Source: DATJFQ01 sp035495555 (GTDB lineage: Bacteria > Acidobacteriota > Vicinamibacteria > Vicinamibacterales > 2-12-FULL-66-21). From it: a stretch of DNA of 64,000 nt. The translations under genes and the position numbers were made by a program. The stretch is taken from the NCBI GenBank assembly GCA_035495555.1, contig DATJFQ010000037.1:1-64000 (forward strand). The letters run 5' to 3'. The notes below the pieces were generated by a model. The model made no database searches. It was not told the origin of the DNA and was given only the letters and a program-made list of their open reading frames with translations. Positions 35,567 to 47,769 of the stretch are shown here, piece by piece. Numbering within the stretch: the stretch's first letter is position 1; each line of letters opens with the position of its first letter.

Positions 35567-36953
35567 CGCCCGCCTCCACTCCGTTGAACTGGCGCACGTC
35601 GACGACCTCGCCCGCGATCGCGGCGGCCGCGACCATCGCCGGACTCATGAGGAGCGTGCGGCCGGTCGGACTTCCCTGCCGGCCTTTGAAGTTGCGGTTC
35701 GACGACGAGGCGCAGACCTGTGTGCCATCCAGCCGATCGTTGTTCATGGCCAGGCACATCGAGCACCCGGCGCCTCGCCATTCGAACCCGGCTTCCGTGA
35801 ACACGCGATCGAGGCCTTCCCGTTCCGCGGCCGCGCGGACCGACTGTGATCCGGGCACCACCAGGGCTTTGACCCGCGCCGCAACCCGGTTGCCGCGGAC
35901 GAGCCGCGCTGCTTCGCGCAAATCTGACAGCCGGCCGTTGGTGCACGAGCCGATGAACGCGACGTCGATCGGCGTGCCCGACAGCGTCTGTCCGCGCGAC
36001 AGCCCCATGAAGGCGAGCGCGTCGGCATCGGCGTTCGATGGAATCGGCTCGTCCACTGAGACGGACTCGCCAGGATTGATTCCCCAGGTCACTGTCGGCC
36101 GAATCGCGGCCGCGTCGAGGACCACACGGTCGTCGTATCCCGCGCCGGCATCCGACGCCACGCTGCGCCACCACTGCACGGCGCGCTCGAAGTCGTCTCC
36201 ATGCGGTGCGAAACGCCGCGCCTGCAGGTAATCGAACGTCTTCTGATCCGGGTTGACGTAGCCGGCGCGCGCGCCGCCTTCGATGGACATGTTGCAGATG
36301 GTCATCCGCTCGTCCATCGACATCGCGTCGATCGTGTCGCCGGCATATTCGTACGCGTAGCCGACGCCGCCGTTGACGCCGAGCCGCCGGATGATCGTGA
36401 GAATGACGTCCTTCGCGTACACGCCGCCCTGGAGCCGCCCGGACACTTCGATCCGCCGCACCTTCAGCGGCTCCATCGCGAGGCACTGCGACGCGAGCAC
36501 ATCACGCACCTGCGAGGTGCCGATGCCGAACGCGATGGCGCCAAACGCGCCGTGCGTCGACGTATGGCTGTCGCCGCACGCGATCGTCATTCCCGGCTGC
36601 GTCAGTCCGAGCTCGGGGCCGATGACGTGAACGATGCCCTGATGGCCGCTGTTGAGATCGACGAGATGGATCCCGTGCTCGCGGCAGTTCCGCTCGAGCG
36701 ACGAGAGCATCGCTTCCGCCTGGACGTCGATGAACGGCCGCCGCTGATCGCTGGTCGGGACGATGTGATCGACGGTGGCGATGGTGCGGTCCGGAAACGC
36801 GACCCTGCTGCCCCGCGCCCGCAGCATGTCGAACGCCTGCGGACTGGTGACCTCGTGAATGAGATGGAGGCCGATGAAGAGCTGTGTCTGACCGGTCGGC
36901 AACCGCCGCACGGTGTGCGCGTCCCAGACCTTCTGGAAGAGCGTTGAGGCCAT
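35556..36953 (-). CDS. leuC: 3-isopropylmalate dehydratase large subunit
   Basis: 465 residues, an aconitase-family [4Fe-4S] enzyme. Visible marks: IACGDSHTSTHGAFGAIAFG, FIGSCTNGRLSDLREAARL (first cluster Cys) and GAGCSMCLAMNNDRL (the CxxC pair). With LeuD it converts 2-isopropylmalate to 3-isopropylmalate. It is upstream of leuD in a two-gene operon. Its own 5' side is a 554-base gap towards pcrA containing the CATCG heptamer arrays. Confidence 0.97.
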   Translation of the reverse strand: MASTLFQKVWDAHTVRRLPTGQTQLFIGLHLIHEVTSPQAFDMLRARGSRVAFPDRTIATVDHIVPTSDQRRPFIDVQAEAMLSSLERNCREHGIHLVDLNSGHQGIVHVIGPELGLTQPGMTIACGDSHTSTHGAFGAIAFGIGTSQVRDVLASQCLAMEPLKVRRIEVSGRLQGGVYAKDVILTIIRRLGVNGGVGYAYEYAGDTIDAMSMDERMTICNMSIEGGARAGYVNPDQKTFDYLQARRFAPHGDDFERAVQWWRSVASDAGAGYDDRVVLDAAAIRPTVTWGINPGESVSVDEPIPSNADADALAFMGLSRGQTLSGTPIDVAFIGSCTNGRLSDLREAARLVRGNRVAARVKALVVPGSQSVRAAAEREGLDRVFTEAGFEWRGAGCSMCLAMNNDRLDGTQVCASSSNRNFKGRQGSPTGRTLLMSPAMVAAAAIAGEVVDVRQFNGVEAGVAS

Positions 36954-36978
36954 TGCGAAAAGGCGATGGTAGCACGGG

Positions 36979-37067
36979 CGATGGACGATGACCGATGTTC
37001 GATGACGGATGACCGATGACCGATGTTCGATGGACGATGGACGGTGGACGATGGACGATGGACGATG
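36979..37067. repeat. Heptamer array CGATGNN, 12.7 units (left arm of an inverted pair)
   Basis: Twelve consecutive 7-bp units plus CGATG. The constant part is CGATG (two units have one change), followed by GA, AC, TT, AC, AC, AC, TT, GA, GA, GA, GA and GA. This is the inverse complement of the CATCGNN words at 37423-37482 and 29211-29252. The phase is kept without slippage over 89 bases. Confidence 0.92.
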
Positions 37068-37185
37068 CTTTGCTCAGCTGTTTATCTGCGGCCTCAGATC
37101 AAGCGGTTACGCGGGTGCGTTGATGAAACTGCGTACTGCGACCTCGAGAGGCGCCGCAGAAAGGTCAATCTCATGAGCACCTTGA

Positions 37186-37401
37186 GGCATTACAAACTCA
37201 GGCGCAGAACTGGATACGCAGGTGGAAGTGGCCCGCCGTCTGAAGTACGTCAATGTCGATCAAACGCGACAGCTCGATGCCGAACTCGAACGCGTGCTGC
37301 AGATGCTCTACGGCATGCGTCGTGAGCATCTGCGACGAGCCGCTCTCGGCGGCGCGACGGCGTTCTTGATCTTGATCTCCTGCTCAATTGCGGCCGGGTA
37401 A
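37186..37401 (+). pseudogene. C-terminal remnant of a four-helix-bundle (23S rRNA IVS-type) protein
   Basis: An open stretch of about 71 codons between a TGA and a TAA, without a good start, encodes AELDTQVEVARRLKYVNVDQ followed by QLDAELERVLQMLYGMRREH. This matches my memory of the C-terminal two helices of the four-helix-bundle family (S23/IVS protein, related to Avd of diversity-generating retroelements). The N-terminal half is missing or scrambled. It lies between two inverted CATCG heptamer arrays. The rest of this 554-base leuC-pcrA gap (37068-37185 and 37402-37422) holds nothing else I recognise. Confidence 0.55.
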
Positions 37402-37422
37402 GCCGCGCCGGTGAGTAACGCG

Positions 37423-37482
37423 CATCGTCCATCGAACATCGTCCATCGTGCATCGAACATCGCCCATCGCCCATCGACATCG
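37423..37482. repeat. Heptamer array CATCGNN (right arm of the inverted pair)
   Basis: Seven consecutive 7-bp units CATCG followed by TC, AA, TC, TG, AA, CC and CC, then CATCGA and CATCG. It is the inverse complement in type of the array at 36979-37067 and ends four bases before a -10-like TATACT at 37486-37491 that may drive pcrA. Confidence 0.9.
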
Positions 37483-37507
37483 CTCTATACTGACAAGGTC
37501 ACACCGC

Positions 37508-39787
37508 ATGTCTTTCCTCGACAAACTCAATCCTGAGCAGCGCGAAGCCGTTCTTCACCTCGACGGGCCGCTGCTGATCCTTGCGGGCGCGGGCTCGGGG
37601 AAGACACGCGTGATCACCTATCGCATCGCGTACCTCATCGGCGACGGGCACGCCTCTCCCGATCAGGTTCTCGCGGTGACCTTCACCAACAAGGCCGCGG
37701 GCGAAATGCGCGAACGAGTCGAGTCCGTGCTCGGCAACGACTGTAACGGCGTGTGGCTCTCGACATTCCACTCCCTGTGCGCACGGCTGCTCCGGCGCGA
37801 GGCGCCGCACATCGGACTCTCACGCGATTTCGTGATCTACGACTCCTCGGATCAGGCGGCCGTGGTCAAACAGGCCGAGCGGGAGCTTGGGATCGACGAC
37901 AAGCTCGTGCCGCCGCGCGCTGCGCTCGCGCGCATCAGCCAGGCCAAGAACCGGATGGAGGGTCCGGACGACCTTCGCGGGAAATGGAACCTGCGAGACG
38001 AGCAGATCGCGAAGATCTACGAACGATACGTGCGCGCGCTGGCCGACAGCAACGCGCTCGACTTCGACGACCTGCTGCTGAAGACCGTCGAGCTGTTCGA
38101 AGCGTCGCAGCAGGTGCGGGAGCGCTACGCGCGGAAGTTCAAGTACGTCATGGTCGACGAGTACCAGGACACGAACCGCCCGCAGTACCTGCTCATCAAA
38201 CGCCTCGCGGAGATCCACCGCAACCTCGCCGTGGTTGGAGATCCCGACCAGTCGATCTACAAGTGGCGCGGCGCGGACCTCAAGAACATCCTTGATTTCG
38301 AGCACGACTTCCCTGACTCCGTGATCGTCAAGCTCGAACAGAACTACCGATCGACGCAGGTGATCCTCGACGCGGCCACCAACGTGATCCAGCAGAACAG
38401 GAACCGGAAGGACAAGCGCCTGTGGACGGACCGGAAAGGCGGCGACAAGATCGTCTATTTCCGCGGCGGCGATGACCTCGAAGAGGCAGATTTCATCACG
38501 CGATCGATCAAGCAGGCGCGCTCGGAGGACGTGGATGCCACCGTCGCCATCCTGTATCGCACGAACGCACAGTCGCGCACGATTGAAGACGCGCTGATGC
38601 GGGAGAGCATCCCGTACAGGATCATCGGCGGCGTCCGGTTCTACGAACGGAAGGAAATCAAGGACGCGCTCGCTTACCTGAAGCTCATCATCAATCCGCA
38701 CGACGACGTGAGCCTCCGGCGCGTGATCAACGTGCCCGCCCGCGGTGTCGGCAAAGGGGTGATGGATTCGCTGCACGCGATCGAGCCGGCGCAGATCGAA
38801 GCGGATGCACCGCCGCTGCTCGCCGCGGGCCTGGCCGAGGTCAGCTCGGCGCGATCGCTCTGGGCACGCCTCGTCTACGCCGTCGACGAGGGGAAGCTTG
38901 GGAACCGCGCAACGTCCGCGTTGCGGGGCTTTCGCGATCTTATCTCCGGCCTGGCGGCCTCAGCGCGCGAAGACTCGGTCTACACGACGATTGGAAAGAT
39001 GCTCGACCGCTCGGGGTACCTCAACGACCTGCGCGAGGAAAATTCCGAAGAAGCCAACGAGCGCGTCGAGAACCTGATGGAGCTCGCCTCCGCGGCCAAG
39101 GAGTACGAGAGCCGTGAACCGGAGGCGTCGATCGGAGGGTTCGTCGACCGCCTGTCGCTGCTCTCCGAAGCAGACGAGGAGGCAGGCACCAAGGACGCGC
39201 ACGTCTGGATGATGACGATGCACGCCGCGAAGGGGCTCGAGTTCCCTGTCGTGATCATCGCGGGCATGGAAGAAGGGCTGTTCCCGCACTCCCGCTCCGC
39301 GGAGGACGAGGCAGAACTGGAGGAGGAGCGCCGCCTCTGCTACGTCGGCATGACGCGCGCCGAATCGAAGCTCGTTCTCACCGGAGCTGCCCGCCGCCGC
39401 GTCTTCGGCGAATACCAGTCCAGCGAGCCGTCACGCTTCCTGGACGAGATCCCGCCGGAACTTCTCGAGCGCATTGCGCCGCAATACTCGTCGTCCTATG
39501 CCGGCACGTTCCATCACGCACACTACGAGTTCAGGACGAACCCGTACGGCCGCAAGGGGCGCGGCCCGAAGTCGCGGGAGGACGCGCCGGCGTATGCGTA
39601 TGAAAACGAGGATCAGTCGGCAGCCGGCGGCCTGCGGCCGGGCATGCGCGTCCGTCACGCGCAGTTCGGCGTCGGCAACGTGATTGCGGTCGAGGAGCAG
39701 AACGATGATCTGAAGATCACCGTTCGGTTCAATTCAGTGGGCGTGAAAAAGCTGCTCGCGAAGTTCGCCAAACTGACGCCCGCGTAG
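37508..39787 (+). CDS. pcrA: UvrD/PcrA-type ATP-dependent DNA helicase
   Basis: 759 residues, superfamily 1A. Motifs in order: LAGAGSGKTRV (Walker A), VMVDEYQDTN (motif II), GDPDQSIYKWRGAD (motif III), LEQNYRST (motif IV), MTMHAAKGLEFPVV (motif V) and VGMTRAESKLVLTGA (motif VI). The C-terminus has the Tudor-like RNA-polymerase-binding segment (GMRVRHAQFGVGNVIAVEE). It acts in repair and removal of stalled complexes. The ATG at 37508 begins MSFLDKLNPEQREAV, the normal family start. The frame reaches upstream into the heptamer array, which I do not count as coding. It is convergent with gyrA. Confidence 0.95.
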   Translation: MSFLDKLNPEQREAVLHLDGPLLILAGAGSGKTRVITYRIAYLIGDGHASPDQVLAVTFTNKAAGEMRERVESVLGNDCNGVWLSTFHSLCARLLRREAPHIGLSRDFVIYDSSDQAAVVKQAERELGIDDKLVPPRAALARISQAKNRMEGPDDLRGKWNLRDEQIAKIYERYVRALADSNALDFDDLLLKTVELFEASQQVRERYARKFKYVMVDEYQDTNRPQYLLIKRLAEIHRNLAVVGDPDQSIYKWRGADLKNILDFEHDFPDSVIVKLEQNYRSTQVILDAATNVIQQNRNRKDKRLWTDRKGGDKIVYFRGGDDLEEADFITRSIKQARSEDVDATVAILYRTNAQSRTIEDALMRESIPYRIIGGVRFYERKEIKDALAYLKLIINPHDDVSLRRVINVPARGVGKGVMDSLHAIEPAQIEADAPPLLAAGLAEVSSARSLWARLVYAVDEGKLGNRATSALRGFRDLISGLAASAREDSVYTTIGKMLDRSGYLNDLREENSEEANERVENLMELASAAKEYESREPEASIGGFVDRLSLLSEADEEAGTKDAHVWMMTMHAAKGLEFPVVIIAGMEEGLFPHSRSAEDEAELEEERRLCYVGMTRAESKLVLTGAARRRVFGEYQSSEPSRFLDEIPPELLERIAPQYSSSYAGTFHHAHYEFRTNPYGRKGRGPKSREDAPAYAYENEDQSAAGGLRPGMRVRHAQFGVGNVIAVEEQNDDLKITVRFNSVGVKKLLAKFAKLTPA

Positions 39788-39811
39788 CAGCGATCGAGGG
39801 AGCGAAGGCGT

Positions 39812-42295
<2,484 letters not shown>

Positions 42296-42324
42296 AGTGA
42301 ATTGCGCGCGCGCGCGCCAGCGCG

Positions 42325-44967
42325 CTAGATGTCGAGGTTCTTGACGTCCAGCGCGTTGTCTTCGATGAACTTGCGGCGGGGCTCGACCTGGTCGCCCATG
42401 AGCGTGGTGAACATCAGGTCGGCTTCCGTATGGTCCTCTGCCCTGACCTGCAGCAGCGTTCGCTTCGCCGGATCCATCGTGGTTTCCCACAGCGTGTCCG
42501 GGTTCATCTCGCCAAGGCCCTTGTAGCGGTTGATGGCCACACCTTTCTTGCCGGCCGCGATGAAGAATTCCACGAGGTCGTCCAGCGCTTCCACGCGGAC
42601 CTCGGACTCCTTCCCTTTCGCCTGTTTCGGCATCGCGCTGATGTCAGGCGCTTTGGGTTCCGCCGCAAGCTTCGTCGCCTCGTCGATTGGCGCGCCGCCG
42701 ATGGCGGTGTCGTTCGCCATCGCCTGTCCGCTGTCTGCAGCGCTTTCATCGTCCTGCTGGGCGGCGCCGCTCGTCTTGACGACCATCGGACCCCGGACGC
42801 CGCGCACGTCCTGGTACGACGTGGCCAGCGCGCGGAATTCGCTGCTCGTGACGAAGTCCAAATCGATGCGATGGTGCCGGGGATACCCGTTGCTCCGGTC
42901 CTCGATGACGATCGAACGGGCCTGATGTTCTTCGTCCGGCTGCACACTCGCCGAGCGCGTGGCCGAGTGCAGCGAATCAGCGAAGGCCTGCAACGCCTCC
43001 TCGTCGGTGAAGAACGAGCGGTCGCGCACGCCTTTCTCGAGCAGCGCGATGATCACGTCACGTGTCGGACCGCGGCGCTCGACGACCTGCCGGTACTTCC
43101 GGAACTGAATCAGCTTTTCCAGCTTCTTCTCGAGATCGACGCCGCTCATCTCGCTGCCGTCGGGCAGCACGACGACCCGGGACTCGACGGCGCGTCGAAT
43201 CAGCCAGGTTTCGAGGTCGCGTTCGTCACGGATGAAGTGCTCCGCCTTGCCGCGTTTGGCGCGGAACAGCGGCGGCTGCGCGATGTAGATGTGGCCGCCG
43301 TCGACAAGCTGACGCATCTGCCGGTAGAAGAACGTCAGCAGCAGCGTGCGGATGTGCGATCCGTCCACGTCGGCGTCGGTCATGATGATCACGCGGTGAT
43401 ACCGGAGCTTCAGCGGGTCGAAGTCCTCGACGCCGATGCCGGTGCCGAGCGCCGCGATCATGGTCTTGATCTCGTCGCTCGACAGCATCTTGTCGAACCG
43501 TGCTTTCTCGACGTTCAGGATTTTCCCCTTGATCGGGAGGATGGCCTGGAAGCGGCGGTCGCGCCCCTGCTTGGCTGATCCTCCTGCGGACTCCCCTTCG
43601 ACGATGTACAGCTCGCTCTGGGCGGGATCGCGCTCCTGGCAGTCGGCGAGCTTGCCGGGCAGCGTGCTGCTGTCGAGCGCACCCTTCCGCCGGACGAGGT
43701 CGCGGGCTTTCCGCGCCGCTTCGCGCGCGCGTGCCGCATCGACCGCCTTCGCGATGACGCGCTTGGCGACAGTGGGGTTCTGTTCGAGATAGGCCCCGAG
43801 CCTGTCGTTGACAATCGCCTCGACGATACCCTTGACCTCGGTGTTCCCCAGCTTCGTCTTCGTCTGTCCTTCGAACTGCGGCTGCGGGATCTTGACGCTG
43901 ATGACCGCCGTGAGCCCCTCACGGATGTCGTCGCCGCCGATATTGGCGTCCTTCAGGTCCTTCGCGAGATTGTTCGTCGCCGAATAGGCGTTGATCGTCC
44001 GCGTCAGCGCGGAACGGAATCCGGACAGATGCGTGCCGCCCTCGTGCGTGTTGATGTTGTTCGCAAACGAGTACACCTGCTCCGCGTAGCCGTCGTTCCA
44101 CTGCAGCGCGACTTCGGCCTGGATGCCCTCGCGCTCCCCCTTCATGAAAATCGGCTTGTCGTTCACGAGCCCCTTGTTCGTGTTCAGGTGCTGCACGAAC
44201 GAGACGATGCCGCCGTCGTAGTGAAACGTGTGATGTTTGCCGTCCCGCTCGTCGTCGATCGTGATGACGATGCCGCCGTTGAGGAAGGCGAGCTCGCGGA
44301 GGCGCTGCGCCAGCGTGTCGAAGCTGTATTCGAGGTTTTCGAAGATCTGCGCGTCCGGGTGGAACGTGACCTTCGTGCCGCGCTTCTTCGTCGTCCCCGT
44401 GACGGTGAGCGGCGCGACCGGCGTTCCGCGCTCGTAAGACTGCTGATAAACCTCGCCGTTGCGCCAGATCTCGAGGTCGAGGCGCTCGGAGAGCGCGTTG
44501 ACGACCGACACGCCGACGCCGTGCAGCCCTCCGGAGACCTTGTACGCGGAATTCTCGAACTTGCCGCCGGCGTGCAGGACGGTGAGCACGACTTCCGCGG
44601 CCGAGCGGCCGTCCGGCATCGAATCGACCGGGATCCCGCGGCCGTTATCGACGACGGTGATCGAGTTGTCGATGTGAATCGTGACGTTGACCTGATCGCA
44701 GAAGCCTGCCAGCGCTTCGTCGATCGAGTTGTCGACGATTTCGTAGACGAGGTGGTGCAGTCCTGTCGCGCCCGTCGATCCGATGTACATGGCGGGGCGC
44801 TTGCGGACGGCCTCGAGGCCCTCGAGGACCTTGATTTTGTCCGCGCCGTAGTCGTCTGCGCCGTTGCCGTTGCCGTTGGATCCGGGAGCTTGACCGGTGG
44901 GCGTCTGGGAAATCGCGTCGGTCGCCGGCTGCTGTGGCTCGTCCTGTGGCTGGTTGAGATGTTCCAT
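42325..44967 (-). CDS. gyrB: DNA gyrase subunit B
   Basis: 880 residues. A low-complexity N-terminal tail of about 40 residues (Gln/Pro/Asn-rich) precedes the GHKL ATPase (GLEAVRKRPAMYIGSTGATG, VDNGRGIPVD, GGLHGVGVSVVNALS). The Toprim domain has YIVEGESAGGSAKQGRDRRF, with Glu for the usual Asp, and DADVDGSHIRTLLLTF. An insert of about 170 residues in the Toprim region before RYKGLGEMNP is like that of proteobacterial-type GyrB and unusually rich in Ala/Asp. It lies 31 bases downstream of dnaN in the operon dnaA-dnaN-gyrB-gyrA. Confidence 0.97.
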   Translation of the reverse strand: MEHLNQPQDEPQQPATDAISQTPTGQAPGSNGNGNGADDYGADKIKVLEGLEAVRKRPAMYIGSTGATGLHHLVYEIVDNSIDEALAGFCDQVNVTIHIDNSITVVDNGRGIPVDSMPDGRSAAEVVLTVLHAGGKFENSAYKVSGGLHGVGVSVVNALSERLDLEIWRNGEVYQQSYERGTPVAPLTVTGTTKKRGTKVTFHPDAQIFENLEYSFDTLAQRLRELAFLNGGIVITIDDERDGKHHTFHYDGGIVSFVQHLNTNKGLVNDKPIFMKGEREGIQAEVALQWNDGYAEQVYSFANNINTHEGGTHLSGFRSALTRTINAYSATNNLAKDLKDANIGGDDIREGLTAVISVKIPQPQFEGQTKTKLGNTEVKGIVEAIVNDRLGAYLEQNPTVAKRVIAKAVDAARAREAARKARDLVRRKGALDSSTLPGKLADCQERDPAQSELYIVEGESAGGSAKQGRDRRFQAILPIKGKILNVEKARFDKMLSSDEIKTMIAALGTGIGVEDFDPLKLRYHRVIIMTDADVDGSHIRTLLLTFFYRQMRQLVDGGHIYIAQPPLFRAKRGKAEHFIRDERDLETWLIRRAVESRVVVLPDGSEMSGVDLEKKLEKLIQFRKYRQVVERRGPTRDVIIALLEKGVRDRSFFTDEEALQAFADSLHSATRSASVQPDEEHQARSIVIEDRSNGYPRHHRIDLDFVTSSEFRALATSYQDVRGVRGPMVVKTSGAAQQDDESAADSGQAMANDTAIGGAPIDEATKLAAEPKAPDISAMPKQAKGKESEVRVEALDDLVEFFIAAGKKGVAINRYKGLGEMNPDTLWETTMDPAKRTLLQVRAEDHTEADLMFTTLMGDQVEPRRKFIEDNALDVKNLDI

Positions 44968-44998
44968 TCAGCGAACTTTGCTTGGGGTCGTCTTCTCG

Positions 44999-46126
44999 TC
45001 AGATCCGCATCGGCATGATCACGTAGGTGTAGTCGTAGCCTTCCGCGCCGACCGGCTTCATGACGGCCTGGCTCATTTCGTCCTTGAATTCGAGCTGGAC
45101 CGAATCGGTCTCGACGACCCCGAGGAAATCGAGCACGTATTGGGCGTTGAAGCAGATGGTGACCGGCGCCGCGGCGTAGTCGACCATCAGCACTTCCTTG
45201 GCTTCCCCGAACTCGGGGCTGCTCGACGCAATTTCGACTTTGCCCTTGTCGATCTGGAATTTCACGGCGCGCGAGCGCTCGTTCGACAGGAGCGCCACGC
45301 GCTTGACGGCGCTCGTCAACCGATCGCGGTCGAACTCGACGCTCTTGTCGTTGTTCTTCGGGATCACGCGCTCGAACGACGGGAACTGGCCGTCGATCAT
45401 CCGCGAGATGAGCAGGCGGTCTCCGACGCCGAAGAACAAATGGTTTTCACCGCGCTCATACTGGATGTCGCCGTCGCCGCCTTCGGCGAGCAGGCGCCCG
45501 AGCTCGAGCAGCGTCTTTCGCGGCAGGATGACGCGGTTCTCTTCGTCTCCCTTGAGCCCCTTGACCTTTCCCTTTTCGCGCGCGACGGTGATGTACGCGA
45601 GGCGGTGGCCGTCGGTGGACACCAGCCCCATCGATTCGGCCCGCAGGATGAACAGCGCGCCGTTGAGGAAATACCGCGTGTCTTCGCCGGTGATCGCGAA
45701 CTGCGTTTTCGCAATCATCTGCTTCAGCGCCTCGCGCGAAAGCGACGCGCTGACGGCGCCGCTGGCCTCGGGCAGCGTCGGGAAATCTTCGCGCGGCAGC
45801 GTCTGCATGCGCGAATCGAACCGATCCGCCGCGACCTTGACCCCGTTCTTGTCTTCCTCGATGCGAACGTCGGTTTCAGGCAGCGCCTTGATGATCTCGT
45901 AGAGCTTCTTGGCCGGCAGCGTCAGCGAGCCGCCCTTCGATACGGTCGCGGTGCACCGGCTCCGCAGGCCGACCTCGAGATCGGTGGCGAGCATCTTGAC
46001 CTCGCCGCCGTCGGCTTCGAGCAGCACGTTCGCCAGGATGGGGATCGTGTTCTTGCGTTCGACGATCCCCTGGAAGAGCTGCAGCTCGCGAAGCAGATCG
46101 GTCTTGCGGACGACCAGTTCCATCAT
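44999..46126 (-). CDS. dnaN: DNA polymerase III beta sliding clamp
   Basis: 375 residues. Three-domain clamp with start region MELVVRKTDLLRELQLFQGI and end YTYVIMPMRI, where MPMR lines the client-binding pocket. Conserved segments include LATDLEVGLR and ALPETDVRI. It is the second gene of the dnaA-dnaN-gyrB-gyrA set. The ATG-ATG doublet leaves the exact start open by one codon. Confidence 0.97.
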   Translation of the reverse strand: MMELVVRKTDLLRELQLFQGIVERKNTIPILANVLLEADGGEVKMLATDLEVGLRSRCTATVSKGGSLTLPAKKLYEIIKALPETDVRIEEDKNGVKVAADRFDSRMQTLPREDFPTLPEASGAVSASLSREALKQMIAKTQFAITGEDTRYFLNGALFILRAESMGLVSTDGHRLAYITVAREKGKVKGLKGDEENRVILPRKTLLELGRLLAEGGDGDIQYERGENHLFFGVGDRLLISRMIDGQFPSFERVIPKNNDKSVEFDRDRLTSAVKRVALLSNERSRAVKFQIDKGKVEIASSSPEFGEAKEVLMVDYAAAPVTICFNAQYVLDFLGVVETDSVQLEFKDEMSQAVMKPVGAEGYDYTYVIMPMRI

Positions 46127-46390
46127 GTGATCTCTAGAAATTGAGGGAGAGAAACAGGAACAAAAGATTATAACAAAATATAAGTGCTGTTGAAAACCGA
46201 ATCGCGGCTATTTACTCCTTCAAAATCTGTAACTTAGCTTGTGGGCGCCGTTCTGCGTCTGCCGCGGGTTTCCGACCGTGGATCCTGTGGGTATTTCGGG
46301 CCTTGCGGGCCTCAACAGATCTTCCACACCCACCCCGTCGGCGGGCGCTGTGGAAAACGCGCCGCCTGACGCTGCCGACCCGCCAAAACG
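46127..46390. other. dnaN-dnaA intergenic, probable origin part with AT-rich unwinding region
   Basis: The 264-base gap holds no gene. Bases about 46133-46235 are strikingly AT-rich for this genome (ATTATAACAAAATATAAG near 46168), a candidate DNA-unwinding element. Towards dnaA there is a DnaA-box-like TGTGGAAAA at 46349-46357 and a partial TTCCACA at 46322-46328. Together with the boxes upstream of dnaA this fits a bipartite chromosomal origin. Confidence 0.65.
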
Positions 46391-47713
46391 CTACCGAAAC
46401 GACTCCAGCAGCGTGTTGATAAGCGTGTTGAAATTCCCGTCGGTCTTCCGCAGTTCTTCAATTTTTCGAATCGAATGGATCACCGTCGAGTGGTGCTTGC
46501 CTCCGAAGCTCCTGCCGATCTCTGGCAGTGAGGCATTCGTGAGCGTCTTGCAGAGGAACATCGCGATCTGCCGCGGCATCGCCACGGACTTCGAGTTGTT
46601 CTTCGATTTGAGCTCCGCGACCTTCAACTGGTAGTAATCGGCGACCGCCTTCTGGACGATTTCAATCGTGATTGCCTTCTCGTCGTTCTGAAGCACGTTG
46701 CGGAGCACTTCCTGCGCGAGCGGGAGCGAAATCTCACGCCCGGTCAGCGACGCGTATGCGATCAATCGAATCAGCGATCCTTCGAGCTCGCGGATGTTCG
46801 ATTTGATCTTGCTCGCGATGTAGATCGCCACGTTGTCGGGGACCGGAACGCCTTCCGTTTCGGCTTTTTTCTTCAGAATCGCAGTCTTCGTCTCGAGATC
46901 GGGCGGCTGGATGTCGGCAATGAGCCCCCACTCGAACCGCGATCGAAGCCGCTCCTCGAGCTGCGGGATCTCGTGCGGCGGGCAGTCGCTGCTGATGACG
47001 ATCTGCTTCTGTGAATCGTAGAGCGCGTTGAACGTGTGGAAGAACTCGGTCTGCGTACCTTCCCGTCCCGCCAGGAATTGCACGTCGTCCACGAGAAGCA
47101 CGTCGACGCTGCGGTACCGCTCACGGAAATCGAGAATGCGGTCGTAGCGGATCGCGTTGACCATCTCGTTCATGAAGCGTTCGGACGAGATATAGGTCAG
47201 CTTGTAGTTCTTCTGATGCGTGATGACGTAGTGCCCGATCGCGTGCATCAGGTGCGTCTTGCCGAGCCCCACGCCGCCGTAGATGAACAGCGGGTTATAG
47301 GAGCGGGCGGGAGCTTCGGCCACGGCCCGCGACGCCGCGTGCGCGAACTGATTCGAAGGACCGACGATAAAGCTTTCGAACGAGTAGCGTGGACTCAGCG
47401 AGCCCGGCTCTTCTTCGGCCTCAGGCTGGTCCGGCTCGGGCTCAGCCGGGAGGTCCGCCGGCGGGGCCGCCGTCACGGCATCTTCCGTCACGAACGCGAC
47501 GGGCGTCGAGGGACGCTCGATTTCCCTCAGCGCCTCATCGATTACCGCGCTGTAGTGCTTCGTGAGCCAGTCTCTGAACAACGCGTTGGGGACGCGGACT
47601 CGGACGGTCCCGTCCCGCTCGTCGACGTACGAAGTTGGCTTGAACCAGGTATAAAAGCTGTGCCGGTTGACCTTCGTCTCGATGCGCGCGAGGACCTGGT
47701 CCCAGAGATTCAT
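46391..47713 (-). CDS. dnaA: Chromosomal replication initiator DnaA
   Basis: 440 residues from ATG 47711-47713 (MNLWDQVLARIETKVNRHSF, the usual start). Domain I runs to about residue 85; a Glu/Pro-rich linker follows. The AAA+ domain has Walker A YGGVGLGKTHLMHAIG and Walker B VDVLLVDDVQF. Domain IV has the DnaA signature PRQIAMFLCKTLTNASLPEI and FGGKHHSTVIHSI. The open frame continues upstream through a DnaA-box-like site to an ATG at 47779; I reject that because the box is better explained as DNA site than protein. No Shine-Dalgarno is visible. Confidence 0.97.
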   Translation of the reverse strand: MNLWDQVLARIETKVNRHSFYTWFKPTSYVDERDGTVRVRVPNALFRDWLTKHYSAVIDEALREIERPSTPVAFVTEDAVTAAPPADLPAEPEPDQPEAEEEPGSLSPRYSFESFIVGPSNQFAHAASRAVAEAPARSYNPLFIYGGVGLGKTHLMHAIGHYVITHQKNYKLTYISSERFMNEMVNAIRYDRILDFRERYRSVDVLLVDDVQFLAGREGTQTEFFHTFNALYDSQKQIVISSDCPPHEIPQLEERLRSRFEWGLIADIQPPDLETKTAILKKKAETEGVPVPDNVAIYIASKIKSNIRELEGSLIRLIAYASLTGREISLPLAQEVLRNVLQNDEKAITIEIVQKAVADYYQLKVAELKSKNNSKSVAMPRQIAMFLCKTLTNASLPEIGRSFGGKHHSTVIHSIRKIEELRKTDGNFNTLINTLLESFR

Positions 47714-47769
47714 GCCGTAAATACAGGGTTTTTCAGGAAGAGCCGTGCGGCCTCGCGCCATTCCCGCGC

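Noticed and set aside
37068..37185. N-terminal half of the four-helix-bundle gene
   Set aside because: I could not find a continuous frame with the expected helices in any of the three plus frames, so only the C-terminal part is annotated as a remnant.
42296..42490. N-terminal extension of gyrA into gyrB
   Set aside because: The extension overlaps gyrB coding sequence and is Arg/His-rich; MSDIAATKVPVNIEDE at 42295 is the normal GyrA beginning.
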